Position numbers and translations under genes: made by a program. Below the pieces are notes generated by a model, which saw nothing but the letters and a program-made list of their open reading frames with translations, was not told the DNA's origin and did not search any database. Positions 22,258-34,189 of a stretch of DNA of 64,000 nucleotides are shown in pieces. The stretch lies in NCBI RefSeq assembly GCF_017654505.1, contig NC_054536.1, positions 10,507,794 through 10,571,793 of the forward strand, in the 5' to 3' direction. This DNA is from Polyodon spathula. Taxonomy: Eukaryota > Chordata > Actinopteri > Acipenseriformes > Polyodontidae. Position 1 is the first letter of the stretch. Each line of letters opens with the position of its first letter.

Positions 22258-23913
22258 CAGTATCAGTCAAAAGTTTGAGTACACCTGCTTGAAACCAGGT
22301 TTTTCATGATTATCTATGCTTTTAACTGTATAAACTTGTCTAGTAACACTTAATAGTTCATTATATGATACATATACTTATATAAGCTGATAATCTTAAG
22401 TGAATTGAATTCAAAATTTAATTTTTAAATGAAAATGTAAATCTTGTCAATTTCAATTTCAATGGTCACCCAAAGCAAGGGGATTTCAGTCTGAAGCCCA
22501 AGTCAGTTAAAAGTCTGAAATGTGTATAACACGATGTTAGAACACTGGCCTAAGTATAAAAGTGTTTTTGTTAGATGTTCTCTGAGATAACTAGCATGTT
22601 AACTAATTAACCTTTTGTCACCAATTATTGTTAACAGGCAAGGGCCCATGATTACTATAAATATAGGTAGCATAGGCACAAGTTTGTCATTCCTGAATGT
22701 AAGGAAGCAGAAAATGGAAAAATATGCTCAGTTAAGCAAAGAAAAAGCAAAGAAAAAAGACATTTCTATAAAAGTCTTTAATTACTTTAAGAAATGAAAG
22801 TCAATCTTTAAGATGAATCGCAAGAACTTTGCAAGTGTCTGTAACTGCTGTGGCCAAGACCATCAAACGATTTGAAGAAACTGGCACTCATGGTGACCGA
22901 ACAAGGTCAGGCAGGCCAAGGGTGACCTCAGAATCACAGAACAAGTTCATTCGAGTCACAAGTCTGCGAAACCAGCGATTAACTGCCCCTGAAATACAAA
23001 GCTCAGCTAAATGCTACTAGAAGTACAGATGTTTCAGCATCAACTGTTCAGAGGAGATTGTGTGAAACTGGCCTAACTTGAAGAATTGCTGCAAAGAAAC
23101 CATTGTTAAGACTGCAGAATAAGAGGAAGAGACTTGCCTGGGCCAAAAAACACAGAAACTGGACGTTTGAGGAGTGGAAGTCGGTCTTATGAACCGATGA
23201 GTCAAAACTTGAAATATCTGGGTCCAGCCACCAAGTATTTGTAAGACGCAGAGAGGGTGAGCGCATTTGTGGTTCCCACTGTCAAGCATGGATGAGGCAG
23301 TGTCATGGTCTGGGGTTGCTTTGCTGGTGACAGAGTTGGTGATCTTTACCAAGTCCATGGCAAGCTCAACCAGCATGGCTTTCATAGAATACTTCAGAGG
23401 CATGCCATTCCATCAGGATTATGGCTAGTTGGGCAGATCTTCATTCTTCAGCAAGATAATGAAATACACCTCAAAATATGTGCAAGAACTATCAGGCAAA
23501 GAAGGAAAGTGAAGTAGAACTCAATCCAATGACCTGGCCTGCCCAGTCTCCAGACCTCAATCCCATAGAACTTATATGGGACGAACTGGACAGAAGAGTC
23601 ACAGCAAAGCTACCCACAAGTGCCTTCATCTCTGGGAATTGCTGCAAAAGACATGTTGGGTGATTTCCAGCTGAAATTTGTTAACCGAATGACTCGTGTT
23701 TGTGAGGCTGTTATTAAGGCAAAGGGTGGCTATTTTGAGGAATCCAAGATTTAGAGACAATTTTAAATTTTATTGAACATTGCTTTGATACTCCTTATGT
23801 TTTGTATATTGTAACAAGTGTTTTCATTTCCAAGTATTTACAGAAAAGTATACAACGTAATTATGAAAAAAACCTAGTTTCCAGCAAGTGTACTCAAACT
23901 TTTGACTGGTACT
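22258..23913 (+). mobile_element. Tc1-like element, copy 2 (second family)
   Basis: Inverted ends TCAGTCAAAAGTTTGAGTAC (left) and GTACTCAAACTTTTGACTGG (right), with similarity about 50 bases inward. TA-rich flanks. It sits in the LRRCC1 intron where an LRR exon is missing, 20 bases from the next Tc1-like element. Confidence 0.92.
22794..23754 (+). pseudogene. Broken Tc1-like transposase
   Basis: Transposase pieces lie in order but in several frames: VAKTIKRFEETGTHGDRTR and SGRPRVTSE (helix-turn-helix linker with GRPR hook), then WTFEEWKSV, LQQDNE, and [18 protein letters not shown] with the catalytic Glu. The end reads AKGGYFEESKI. Many stops and frameshifts, e.g. TGA just before the first catalytic DES motif. 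An old inactive copy. Confidence 0.85.
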
Positions 23914-23932
23914 ATATATATATATATATATA
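23914..23932. repeat. Short (TA)n between two Tc1-like elements
   Basis: About nine TA units separate copy 2 from copy 3. Tc1 transposases insert at TA. Confidence 0.9.
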
Positions 23933-25279
23933 TTTATCAATTAACTAAATGCAAAGTGAGTGAACAGAAGAAAAACCTAAATCAAATCCATATTTGGTGT
24001 GACCACCATTTGCCTTCAAAACAGCATCAATTCTTCTAGGTACACTGCAAAAAGTCAGGGATTTTGTAGGCATATAGTCAGGTGTATGATTAAACAATTA
24101 TACCAAACAGGTGCTAATGATCATCAATTCAATATTAGGTTGAAACACAATCATTAACTGAAACAGAAACAGCTGTGTAGGAGGAATAAAACTGGGTGAG
24201 AAACAGCCAAACTCAGCTAATAAGGTGAGGTTTCTGAAGACAGTTTACTGTCAAAAGTCATACACCATGGCAAGACTGAGCACTGCAACAAGACACAAGG
24301 TAGTTATACTGCATCAGTAAGGTCTCTCCCAGGCAGAAATTTCAAGGCAGACAAGGGTTTCCAGATGTGCTGTACAAGCTCTTTTGAAGAAGCACAAAGA
24401 AATGGGCAACGTTGAGGACCGTAGATGCAGTGGTTGGCCAAGGAAACTTACTGCAGCAAATGAAAGACACATCTTGCTTACTTCCCTTCATAATCGAAAG
24501 ATGTCCAGCAATGCCATCAGCTCAGAATTGGCAGAAAACAGACTTGTGGCCAAAAAGCCATACCTCCGACGTGGAAACAAGGCCAAGTGACTCAACTATG
24601 CACGAAAACACAGGAACTGGGGTGCAGAAAAATGGCAGCAGGTGCTCTGGACTGATGAGTCAAAATTTGAAATATTTGGCTGTAGCAGAAGGCAGTTTGT
24701 TCATCGAAGGGCTGGAGAGCGGTACACAAATGTCTGCAGGCAACAATGAAGCATGGTGGAGGTTCCTTGCAAGTTTGGGGCTGCATTTCTGCAAATGGAG
24801 TTGCGGATTTGGTCAAAATTAATGGTCTCCTCAATGCTGAGAAGTACAGGCAGATACTTATCCATCATGTAATACCATCAGGGAGGCATCCGATTGGCCC
24901 CAAATTTATTCTGCAGCATGACAACGACCCCAAAAATACAGCGAAAGTCATTAAGAACTATCTTCAGCGTAAAGAAGAACAAGGAGTCCTGGAAGTGAAG
25001 GTATGGCCCCCACAGAGCCCTGATCTCAACATCATCGAGTCTGTCTGGAATTACATGAAGAGAGAGAAGCAACTGAGGCTGCCTAAATCCACAGAAGAAC
25101 TGTGGTTAGTTCTCCAAGATGTTTGGGCCAATCTACCTGCTGAGTTCCTTCAAAAACTGTGTGCAAGTGTACCTAGAAGAATTGATGCTGTTTTGAAGGC
25201 AAAGGGTGGTCACACTAAGTATTGATTTGATGTAGATTTTTCTTCTGTTCACTCACTTTGCATTTTGTTAATTGATAAA
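23933..25279 (+). mobile_element. Tc1-like element, copy 3 (third family)
   Basis: Terminal inverted repeats TTTATCAATTAACTAAATGC and GCATTTTGTTAATTGATAAA, with TA on both sides (23931-23932, 25280-25281). The inverted repeat extends more than 100 bases: the left end holds an inverted copy of the transposase C-terminal coding sequence (AAAACAGCATCAATTCTTCT versus AGAAGAATTGATGCTGTTTT). It inserted 12 bases downstream of an LRRCC1 splice donor. Confidence 0.93.
24267..25225 (+). pseudogene. Broken Tc1-like transposase
   Basis: Starts MARLSTATRHKVVILHQ then a stop. Further pieces are KLTAANERHILLTSLHNR, LWTDESKFEIFGCSRRQFV, and an open 159-codon end (24746-25225) with HGGGSLQVWGCIS, LQHDNDPKNTAK and WPPQSPDLNIIESVWNYM, ending AKGGHTKY. 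All three catalytic acidic residues are visible, but there are several stops and at least one frameshift. Confidence 0.88.
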
Positions 25280-25293
25280 TATAAACTATTAAC

Positions 25294-25419
25294 ATGTCAT
25301 TAGATGAGAGGTCCAAGTGTCGCAAATGCCATGCTCGACCAAGGCCTTCAATCTTGGAGATTCTGTTGCAGTGGAGATTCAGGGACTTAAGCTTTTCATT
25401 TAAAGGTATTTCTGAAAAA
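25294..25419 (-). pseudogene. LRRCC1: LRRCC1 first LRR exon
   Basis: Reads SFSEIPLNEKLKSLNLHCN then ISKIEGL and LRHLDLSSND, a clear match to human LRRCC1 (LHAVNLHCNNISKIE, LQHLDLSSNQ). The acceptor is ATCCAG|TTTTTCAG and the donor AT|GTTAAT, phase 2. The Tc1-like element at 23933-25279 ends only 12 bases into the following intron. The next LRR exon expected downstream is missing. Confidence 0.9.
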
Positions 25420-25544
25420 CTGGATAAAGGCAGAAAATTATGAATGAACCATTTTTTACAACCCAATGAAACGGGTCTGTAAAGTGATGCTGTAATGAAA
25501 GTATAAATAATTTTAAGATTGGCCAATATACTGATGTTACTTAC

Positions 25545-25577
25545 CTTGTAATGTGTTTATCAGTCAGACAGAGCTCC
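25545..25577 (-). pseudogene. LRRCC1: LRRCC1 33-bp exon
   Basis: A 33-bp exon flanked by TTACAG and GTAAGT on the minus strand. It reads ELCLTDKHIT, matching human VCFMDKGLQS just before the first LRR. It ends in phase 2 and joins the next exon as ACA AG|T. This exon is undamaged. Confidence 0.75.
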
Positions 25578-26128
25578 CTGTAATTGTTTATTTTCTGTCA
25601 TTGTTTAAACTGTATAATATGTAGAAAAAAACTAAAATTTAAAAAGGCAATGCAATGAATGTCACATTTAATTTTTTGTTTAGACAGTACTTCTGTTCAC
25701 ACCAATCATATCAATAAATATACGTGGCACTTGTAAGAAGTGCATACCTGCTACAATTAGTGGTAACGGGCCTGGCCTTTATTTAACGCAAATTGACTGG
25801 AGATTCCAGTGTTATCGTTATAGCCTCTCTTCCACAATATAATTAATCTTATCAGTGATACCAAACCAATAAAGAATCTAAGGGAAAAGGAAGATATACC
25901 GATCTCTCCTGAAAGCATGATCTTCTGTAACTTGAAATAAGGTTGTTTTGCTAATGAGAGGTTTTGTTATTATCACAGGTACCACATTTACAATAATAAT
26001 AATCACGCGCATGTATTATATAAACGTAGATTACATACAGATACACAATTAGTCACGCCACCTTACACCGCTCCAGTGAACTACATTTTATTTGATGCAA
26101 ACATAAATACAGCCTGTATAATTATAAC
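25578..26128. other. LRRCC1 intron 1, 3' part
   Basis: AT-rich sequence between the 33-bp LRRCC1 exon and the CR1 element. No gene recognised. Confidence 0.5.
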
Positions 26129-26259
26129 TCATGGAAACGACAATGAGTGGGAGAAGTACAGGCATGGAAAATACAGAGCAGTTTAGAAGCAGTTGGAAAG
26201 CAGGCTGACAGCTGCAGAAGAAACTAAACTTCAAAAAAAAAAAAAAAAAAAACCTCAAC

Positions 26260-27208
26260 ATGGTCTTCAAGCCAGTAATCTGTGACACCTGCTTGATGTG
26301 GGAAATCCGAGAAAACCCAGCGGAGCTGAACCAAGTGTGCGTAAAGTGCCGCGCGATCCAGGACTTGCATAAACTAGTAAGTATGCTAGAAATGGAGCTG
26401 GAAGAAGTGCGGCAGCAACAGGATCTTGAGGAACTGGCACACCCACAATTCATGGAAGTCTGCATCACCCCTAACAGACTGAAAACCACCAGGGAGATAG
26501 AAGGTCAGAACAGCTGGGTTCAGGTAGGCAGAAGCATGGAAAAAAAAGAAACTTCATCAAACACAACCGCCAGAAATCAAAACAACCAACAAATTTGAGT
26601 CACTTCAGAATTTTGATGAGCAGAACCAACAACAAGAGAACGAAAGGAACAACATCCAGGACCCTATTGACAGTGGTGACCAGACAGCAAAAAGAAGGGA
26701 GGTCATGATTGTTGGGGACTCCATATTGAGAAACACAGCAAGTTCAATTTCCAGTTTGGACCCCCTTACTACAACAGTGTGCTGCCTTCCGGGAGCCTCG
26801 GTCAAGCACATCACTGAGAACGTGAACAGGCTCCTAGAACGAACAGGAGACAACCCGGTAGTAGTCGTCCACATTGGTACAAACAACATTGGAAGAGACA
26901 GACCAAAATCCCTGCAAAACAAATTCAGAGAGCTAGGAAGGAAATTAAAAGAGAAAACCAAAACTGTGGTATTTTCTGGTATACTACCGGCACCTTGCAA
27001 AGGACCATATGGACAGCTGGAAATAATTAATCAAAACGCATGGCTGAAGACGTGGTGCACACGGGAAGGCTTCACCTATCTTGATCATTGGACCACATTC
27101 TACAACGAGGACTATATGTATAGACGGGACGGACTGCACTTAAATAACAAGGGAACCAGTCTACTTGGAGAAAAGATCCTCAAGCAGGTTCAGAAGCATT
27201 TAAACTAG
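26260..27208 (+). pseudogene. CR1 ORF1, esterase-type, frameshifted
   Basis: CR1 ORF1 proteins bind element RNA, and many carry an SGNH/GDSL esterase domain. The first part (26260-26598) has two Cys pairs, CDTC and CVKC, then a Glu/Gln-rich segment. After a frameshift near 26.6 kb the frame from 26705 shows the SGNH blocks MIVGDSILR (catalytic Ser), VVVHIGTNNIG (Asn block) and RRDGLHLNNKG (Asp-x-x-His). All esterase catalytic residues are present; only the reading frame is broken. Confidence 0.88.
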
Positions 27209-27300
27209 AAAGGAAGGGGGGAGAAATCAACAAAAAAACAGAAGGGAGACCGCATCAAAACAAGGACAACAACTCAGGTAAGACAACCATTAAATGTATT

Positions 27301-29992
27301 TATCTAAATGCTAGAAGTATCAGAAACAAAATTCTAGAACTTGAAGCTACTGCACTAACAAGTAACTATGATGTGATAGGTGTTACAGAAACGTGGTTGT
27401 CTGAGAGTGATGGGGACGAATATAATATTTGTGGGTATACACTGTATAGGAAAGACAGGCAGGACAGAAGAGGAGGAGGGGTAGCGCTATACATAAGAAA
27501 CAGTCTTGAAGCCCAGGTGTTAAACCTGGACAAAGAAAATAAAACCGAATCAATATGGGTCAGAATAACGGACAAAAATTCAAAGGGCATAATAATAGGA
27601 GCATGCTATAGACCGTCAGATTCAGATGGTGAGCAAAATAATCTGTTATACAATGACATTAGAAATGCATGTAGCAAAGGAGAAGCCATACTAATGGGGG
27701 ATTTCAACTTCCCCCATATAAAATGGGAAAACCCGGTGGGTAGCACGAAGGATGAAATTGAAATGGTGGAAATGACAAATGACTGCTTCCTAACACAATT
27801 TGTCAAGGCACCGACTAGAGGGGAGGCATGCCTTGATTTAGTCTTTGCAAATAAGGAAGACAGAATAACTAAAACAGAGGTCAGAGAACCACTGGCAAAC
27901 TCAGACCACAACATGGTCTCATTTGAAGTGTTTTTTAAAACCCCAAAAGTAATGACTAAAGCTAAGGTTTACAATTTTAGAAAAGCAAACTATGAAGGTA
28001 TGAAACAGAGAGTAACAGAAGTAGATTGGATTAAAATAGAGAAAACACCCACAGAAGAAGGATGGTTGTTCTTCAAAAATGTAGTACTAGAGGCGCAAAA
28101 CAATTACATCCCTAAAGTAGACAAATCTAAATGTAAAACTAAATTGCCAAAATAGTTTAATAGATCAATTAAAAAAAATATTCAGTGAAAAAAGACACTT
28201 TACAGAGCATTAAAAAAGGACCAAAAAGAAAGTACAGAGAAAGAGTACACGGAACTGCAAACGCAAGTCAAAAAGGAAGTTAGAAAGGCCAAGAGAGAAA
28301 TAGAAATGAACATTGCTAAGGGAGGTAAAACCAATTACAAAATGTTTTTCCAATATTACAACAGCAAGAAAACATTCAAAGAGGAGATTAAATGTTTAAG
28401 AGATACAAATGGCAAAATCGTAGATGAAGAAAAAAAAATAGCAAATATATTAAATGATTACTTTTCACAAGTTTTTACAAAGGAAGATACTGACAACATG
28501 CCCCACATGTCATCCAGTTCCTATCCAGTTTTAAATAACTTTAGCATAACTGAGGCAGAAGTGTTAAAGGGACTAGGAGCTCTTAAAATAAACAAATCCC
28601 CTGGGCCGGATGAGATCCTCCCAGTAGTACTCAAAGAAATGAAAGAAGTCATTTACAAACCGCTAACCAAGATCATGCAGCAGTCTCTTGATACAGGGGT
28701 TGTACCGATAGACTGGAAAATTGCAAACGTAATACCGATCCACAAAAAGGGAAACAAAACTGAACCAGGTAACTACAGCCCAGTAAGCCTGACTTATAAT
28801 AAAACTATAATAAAATCCAAAATGGAAAATTACCTATATGGTGACAGGGTACTGGGAGACAGTCAACATGGTTTTAGGAAAGGGAGATCGTGTCTAACTA
28901 ACTTGCTTGATTTTTTTGAGGATGCAACATCGATAATGGATAATTGCAAAGCATATGACATGATTTATTTAGATTTCCAGAAAGCTTTTGACAAAGTTCC
29001 GCACAAAAGATTAATTCTCAAACTGAACGCAGTTGGGATTCAAGGAAACACATGTACATGGATTAGGGAGTGGTTAACATGTAGAAAACAGAAAGTACTG
29101 ATTAGAGGAAAAACCTCAGAATGGAGTGTGGTAACCAGCGGTGTACCACAGGGATCAGTATTAGGTCCTCTGCTATTCCTAATCTACATTAATGATTTAG
29201 ATTCTGGTATAGTAAGCAAACTTGTTAAATTTGCAGACGACACAAAAGTAGGAGGAGTGGCAAACACTGTTGCAGCAGCAAAGGTCATTCAAAATGATCT
29301 AGACAAGATTCAGAACTGGGCAGAGAAAAGTGTAAGGTACTGCACGCAGGAAATAAAAATGTACATTATAAATATCATATGGGAGATACTGAAATTGGAG
29401 AAGGAATCTATGAAAAAGACCTAGGAGTTTTTGTTGACTCAGAAATGTCTTCATCTAGACAATGTGGGGAAGCTATAAAAAAGGCTAACAGGATGCTCAG
29501 ATACATTGTGAAAAGTGTTGAATTTAAATCAAGGGAAGTAATGTTAAAACTGTACAATGCACTAGTAAGACCTCATCTTGAATATTGTGTTCAGTTCTGG
29601 TCACCTCGCTATAAAAAAGATATTGCTGCTGTAGAAAGGGTGCAAAGAAGAGCGACCAGAATTATTCCGAGCTTAAAAGGCATGTCATATGCAGACAGGC
29701 TAAAAGAATTGAATCTGTTCACTCTTGAACAAAGAAGACTACGTGGCGACCTAATTCAAGCATTCAAAATTCTAAAAGGTATTGACAGTGTCGACCCAAG
29801 GGACTTTTTCAGCCTGAAAAAAGAAACAAGGACCAGGGGTCACAAATGAAGATTAGACAAAGGGGCATTCAGAACAGAAAATAGGAGGCACTTTTTTACA
29901 CAGAGAATTGTGAGGGTCTGGAATCAACTCCCCAGTAATGTTGTTGAAGCTGACACCCTGGGATCCTTCAAGAAGCTGCTTGATGAGATTCT
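27301..29992 (+). pseudogene. CR1 ORF2, endonuclease and RT, degraded
   Basis: The apurinic-type endonuclease is open to 28155: YLNARSIRNK, IGVTETWLSE, GACYRPS, MGDFNFPHIKWE and SDHNMVSFE. A TAG then replaces Trp after KLPK, and a TGA replaces Arg a few codons later (CAGTGA versus CAGCGA in copy C). The RT follows (28306-29424) with QHGFRKGRSCLTNL, GVPQGSVLGPLLF and FADD. It has a small in-frame deletion after PVSLT and a 25-bp deletion near 29324 that shifts frame; the C-terminal part resumes at 29379. Near 29847 a Trp codon is again TGA. Every part of a CR1 ORF2 is present but it is dead. Confidence 0.92.
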
Positions 29993-30426
29993 GGGATCAA
30001 TAAGCTACTAACAACCAAACGAGCAAGATGGGCCGAATGGCCTCCTCTCGTTTGTAAACTTTCTTATGTTCTTATGTTCTTATGTATTGCCGAACTCAAG
30101 AAATACAAATGCAATATTGAATGGTTAAGATATTAACTTACCCCTCATTTTACAGTTGCAAAAAAATACAGTTGACATTTCCACACAATTACAAGGTTAG
30201 CTGTGTTGTTGCAAAGAAACAACTTTTCTTGTGAAGTCTGAATGGGAAATGAAATAAGAGGCACTACAAAAAAGTATGACCATCATTCTAATTATTGTGA
30301 AATTAAAAAAAAAAATACTAAAATAAATGATATATCTATCTCCAGCTTTCTACCTGTTTGTTTGGTGTCTGTGATTACCGTTGAAACCCTTAAACTCGCC
30401 GCTCTGAAGGTATACTTCCTGTTTAC

Positions 30427-30482
30427 GTTATATTCGATCTGACTGCTTCCTTTTGACTAAGTTGGGGAGGGATTTGCGCCAT
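30427..30482 (-). pseudogene. LRRCC1: LRRCC1 candidate first coding exon
   Basis: An ATG in good context (GCAGCATGG on the minus strand) opens 18 codons starting MAQIPPQLS and ending NI, followed by AC|GTAAAC, a weak but possible donor. The exon ends in phase 2, exactly what the next exon needs, and the joined reading gives an LRR-like ITELCLTDK. There is no close similarity to the human N-terminus, which is poorly conserved, so this is a fit by phase and position only. The CR1 at 26.1-30.1 kb would then lie in intron 1. Confidence 0.45.
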
Positions 30483-33400
30483 GCTGCTGCTTACCAATTG
30501 TGAAATGGCACATGGTGGTGGAGAGCTAGTTACTCCTTACTCCTTTTTTAAAGTTAAAAGTAAGTTAGTGATGTAAATGGTGTGCAGGCATTTACACACC
30601 AGCGGAGGGGAAGGAAAAAGGTGATGGATTTAGAAAAGAAGCACAAATATTATTAGAAAAAAGGCAAAGTTGCCCAGTTAAATATCAAAGTATGGTCAGT
30701 TTATATGTTCTTTTCTTGGCCCAATACATGTACTGTATTTGTACATTGTATATGTTCGTGATACAGGCATCGTTCTTTAGAATATTTTTATTTAATAAAG
30801 TTGTCACTTCCTGAGCTGTAGTGAGGCTCAATTGTCTCAAATATCAGTGATGCAATTGTGGTATAAAACCTCAGCTCTTTTACAAATGCACACGGCTTCT
30901 ATGCTGCTGATGATGGATGTTGTTTTAGTTGCTATTTTGTATGTGTTGTATCAGCAACCAACCTGCCAACATAAATCTTACACAGACAACATCTAAATTA
31001 ATAGCAATGTCATAACCACGGGGAGACACATCTGTCTCCCAATGGGGAACATTTTTTATAACTTACATTGAGGTGTTAAAAGCAGGTTGGACAGCATTAG
31101 TAAAATACAAGTAAGATTATTGGTGTTTCGGGTAATACAATGATTAGAATGTGTGTACAACAAACATACTGATCCAATACAGAGACTGAAATGTGTGCAA
31201 AATCAGAATGTTATTGGTATTTAAAAAAAAAAAAAAAAACTGGGGTTGGACATTGTTATGGTAGTTTAGGGGTTAATAACATTTTAACTAGCTGGTTCCA
31301 ATGGTGTGCTGAACTACTCACAATTATTATCATATAGTGGACAGATAGTGCTGTCTTCTGGTGCACATGCAGTGCTGGGTACCTGATTGCTACCTGAGAA
31401 CTGTGCTACCCCTCACTCCTGCTAGCATGTGGAGTAGCAATACAATTGCTCCTGAAATTCTTTCACTGTACAGCAACTAGTATTGTCTTTTGCCATCTGA
31501 ATGTTATTTATTTTGTATTTAAATTTGCATTCTGGGATATGCGCCTTCAGAGCAAAAGCAAGCCATATCTTTTATAATTTGAGCAGCAGTAGCATTTCAA
31601 TCTGCCACTGTTAAGACACATGGTGTATGCAATGTAATAGAGAAGTGCACAATGTTTTTTTTTTTTTTTTTTTTTTTTTTTTGCATTGGTAACACGAGGA
31701 GCCAGGAAAGACATAAAAACATACAGTGACAGTCCCGAGTTGTTTTATGTCTTTACTCAGAAATTTCTAATTTGAGTAGCCCATGAAGAACTTTTTATGT
31801 TTTCCTTTTATACCACACATAATTTAACATTTACTTACTATTATAGACTTAACTGAAAGGGGAAAAAGCCACCAGTTACAATTCTATAACAAATACGCAC
31901 AAATTAAGACTACTTCCGAGTTCCAAAAATTAAAAGCCAGATTTGTTTATTTGTGATTTGTAAAGAGCTTTGGAAATGTAATCTAAAGTTTTTATTTTTA
32001 TTTTTTTAAAACAAGATTCCAAAGGAAAACATGGAGGGCTTTCAGTATATAACTACAAAATCCAACTCTGCACTGCAGCACTTGTATTTGATAGGTTTTG
32101 AACTAAATCATTATATCAGTGGACACCATTAAATAAGATTCCTAAAGTACTGACATGGTTGTTTTCTGTTCACATTTATTTGGATTGATGGATACCTGTC
32201 AAAAGAGGTGCCTTTCAAGACCAGACCAGAATACTTTGAGCTTCTACCTACATCCTTGTTTCAGACTCAGTTTAACATTTCTACCCTTGCTATCGAGAAA
32301 GAGCTATTTTGATTACCCTTGAGTATCCTGTAAAATTCATCTGTCTCAGACTATAAGGTTGATGTGGAAGCAACGAGTTTCTGCTAGACTAGTTGTTGTG
32401 TTAACATGTCTATTTTTAACTGGTTTTATACAGCACACATTTTCACTCAGTCCTCCAGGAGCCTTCTGTCTACTGTATATCTAAATTGATATGGGTTTGA
32501 AAGGTACCAGTGACCTAATAGCAAAGGCTTTATATGCCATTGTTATTGCGCTGATGCACCTGGCCTGGAGATTAACATAATTCAGTACCTGCGCACATCA
32601 TGATATCAGTAAGGCACGTAGAGGATTAAGAACATTTTCTAACCTACTGTATTTGAAGGGCGTTCATACCATCTACATTTTCTCAAAATTGAATTTTGTA
32701 CCTGATAAATATACTATTTTGAGTATGTTGCCGTTTTACCAGGATTAGTGCTGTATTTAATGCCCCTTTTCAGCTATGAAGGCTACTTCTGAAGACTTAA
32801 AAAATCAGCTCTTTATACAAATAACGTAACAAATGAATATTGAGGGGCTGCCATGTAGGTGTCTGTTCATGGTCACAGGTACCAGAGCTGCTGTTTCAAT
32901 GTGAGGCAAAGCAGTGAATTATCCCTCCACTACCGGCACTTCTTTATCTCCTGTAACCCTGTTTTGAAGTGTTAATAAATGCTTATCGCACAACTTCAGA
33001 ACAAAGAATGCAAGGGCCAATGAAACTCCAACGAAAGAGCACAGAGCTGCATCAGTGTAATTCTCCACAGTTTCCAACAGTATTTTGCTATGAATTTTTA
33101 TGAATAATCCCAAAGCAGGTTAAACTATTGCTACTGTACATTTTTCATACGTATAAATTATAAATGCAATATGTAGATTCTTACAGTAGCCATGCGTTTG
33201 TTCTTATTGAAAACTTGTAATTTATGTTACAAATCATCGTGTTAGCACTGTGGTTCATGAACTATTATAAATAAAATATAAATACAATAAAACTAGTAAG
33301 TCACAGCCTAAGAGTCCTGCAGCCCATATCAACAGTTAATTATGAGTGTTAACACAAGTGATACAACGCTGATTAAATAAGATCAAGCCTCAAACACGTA

Positions 33401-33581
33401 GCATGTAACCGTGCTCATTAACCTTGTGATATGCAATTTTTTGTTTAGAAAATCCTGCCCAGAATTGATGAATGGAAATGGCATTGAACAACACATGGTT
33501 TGAAACCCCTGAACAGTGAAACAAAGGGGTGCTTTAATATTTACAAAAATAACCCTTTACTTGGCCCTAAGCACTACATCA

Positions 33582-33737
33582 GAGGTGGCCAAAGTTGGCC
33601 CTTCCACTCCTGGTCTTTGTTCCAACCCTATTCTAAAAGGTTTAATTGGGCTAATTAAACCTCCATCCACACCCTGAAGTAGTTCATTATTTCATTTTAC
33701 TTGTTAAACCTGCAGTGGGCTGCAGTTGGCCACCCTT
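33582..33737. mobile_element. Short MITE-like repeat
   Basis: About 155 bp with inverted ends GGTGGCCAA (33584-33592) and TTGGCCACC (33726-33734). The interior AATTGGGCTAATTAAACC looks like a repeat common in fish genomes. Transposon class unknown. Confidence 0.5.
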
Positions 33738-34189
33738 ACAATCGAGTGTGTGTTATTTGAATTCATTGGATCGATTTTTCCGCACGTCATATGCAGTATT
33801 ATTACCTTATATAAGGCTACATTAGGTAGTCCAAGATTGTTGCTACTGAAACTATCCATTAACATTTTCCAAACATTATCCTTACATCAGGAATGTACTT
33901 CAGATTTAATTTAAACAGACAGATACTAAATACAAAACAATATAGAAATTAGGTCATCAGATAAAACATTTATTTACATACATGTAAAAATTATGTTACA
34001 TCATTAAAAATAAATTATAGAACAGACTTGCAAGAACATCAAAACAGATAAGGATGGGAATTAACTGTTCACTACTGTATGCTGTCTGACTGTCACATGT
34101 TAATTATAAAGTAAGTCACTTTAGCGTGTTAAAGTAGCTAGCGTATTGATCATGTGAAGGCTCAACTTGCAAGACACAATGAAGACAAA

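Larger units (their letters stand above)
26129..30085 (+). mobile_element. CR1 LINE copy B, near full length
   Basis: A 3.96-kb CR1 element with a 5' UTR fragment (26129-26220, matching the 5' end of copy C), ORF1, ORF2 and the 3' tail CTTATGTT repeated (30063-30085). It lies in the putative first LRRCC1 intron, opposite in strand to the gene. Several nonsense changes and small deletions make it inactive. Confidence 0.94.
13..30482 (-). pseudogene. LRRCC1: LRRCC1 pseudogene (whole locus)
   Basis: LRRCC1 encodes a centrosomal/centriolar protein with N-terminal leucine-rich repeats and a long C-terminal coiled coil. Seventeen minus-strand blocks match the human protein in order as I remember it, from an LRR start near 30.4 kb to a C-terminal block at 82-195. 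Nearly all have AG acceptors and GT donors with compatible phases. The copy cannot encode the full protein: a CR1 LINE interrupts the exon at 19.0-21.1 kb; frameshifts occur near 17.6, 11.33 and 3.19 kb; in-frame stops occur at 17592-17594, 11230-11232 and 157-159; an LRR exon expected between 25294 and 22144 is absent and joining its neighbours would shift frame. Coiled-coil exons expected between 15808 and 13828 and between 7127 and 3366 were also not found. Neighbour RALYL lies upstream on the same strand, as in human. Sequencing or assembly error could explain single indels, not the whole set. Confidence 0.88.

Noticed and set aside
25895..25935. Alternative LRRCC1 start (MLSGEIG then GTATATC)
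   Set aside because: It ends in the wrong phase and would place a stop in the next exon; the candidate at 30427-30482 fits better.
27366..27914. Minus-strand frames across the CR1 endonuclease
   Set aside because: Antisense shadows of CR1 ORF2, which shows clear endonuclease motifs on the plus strand.
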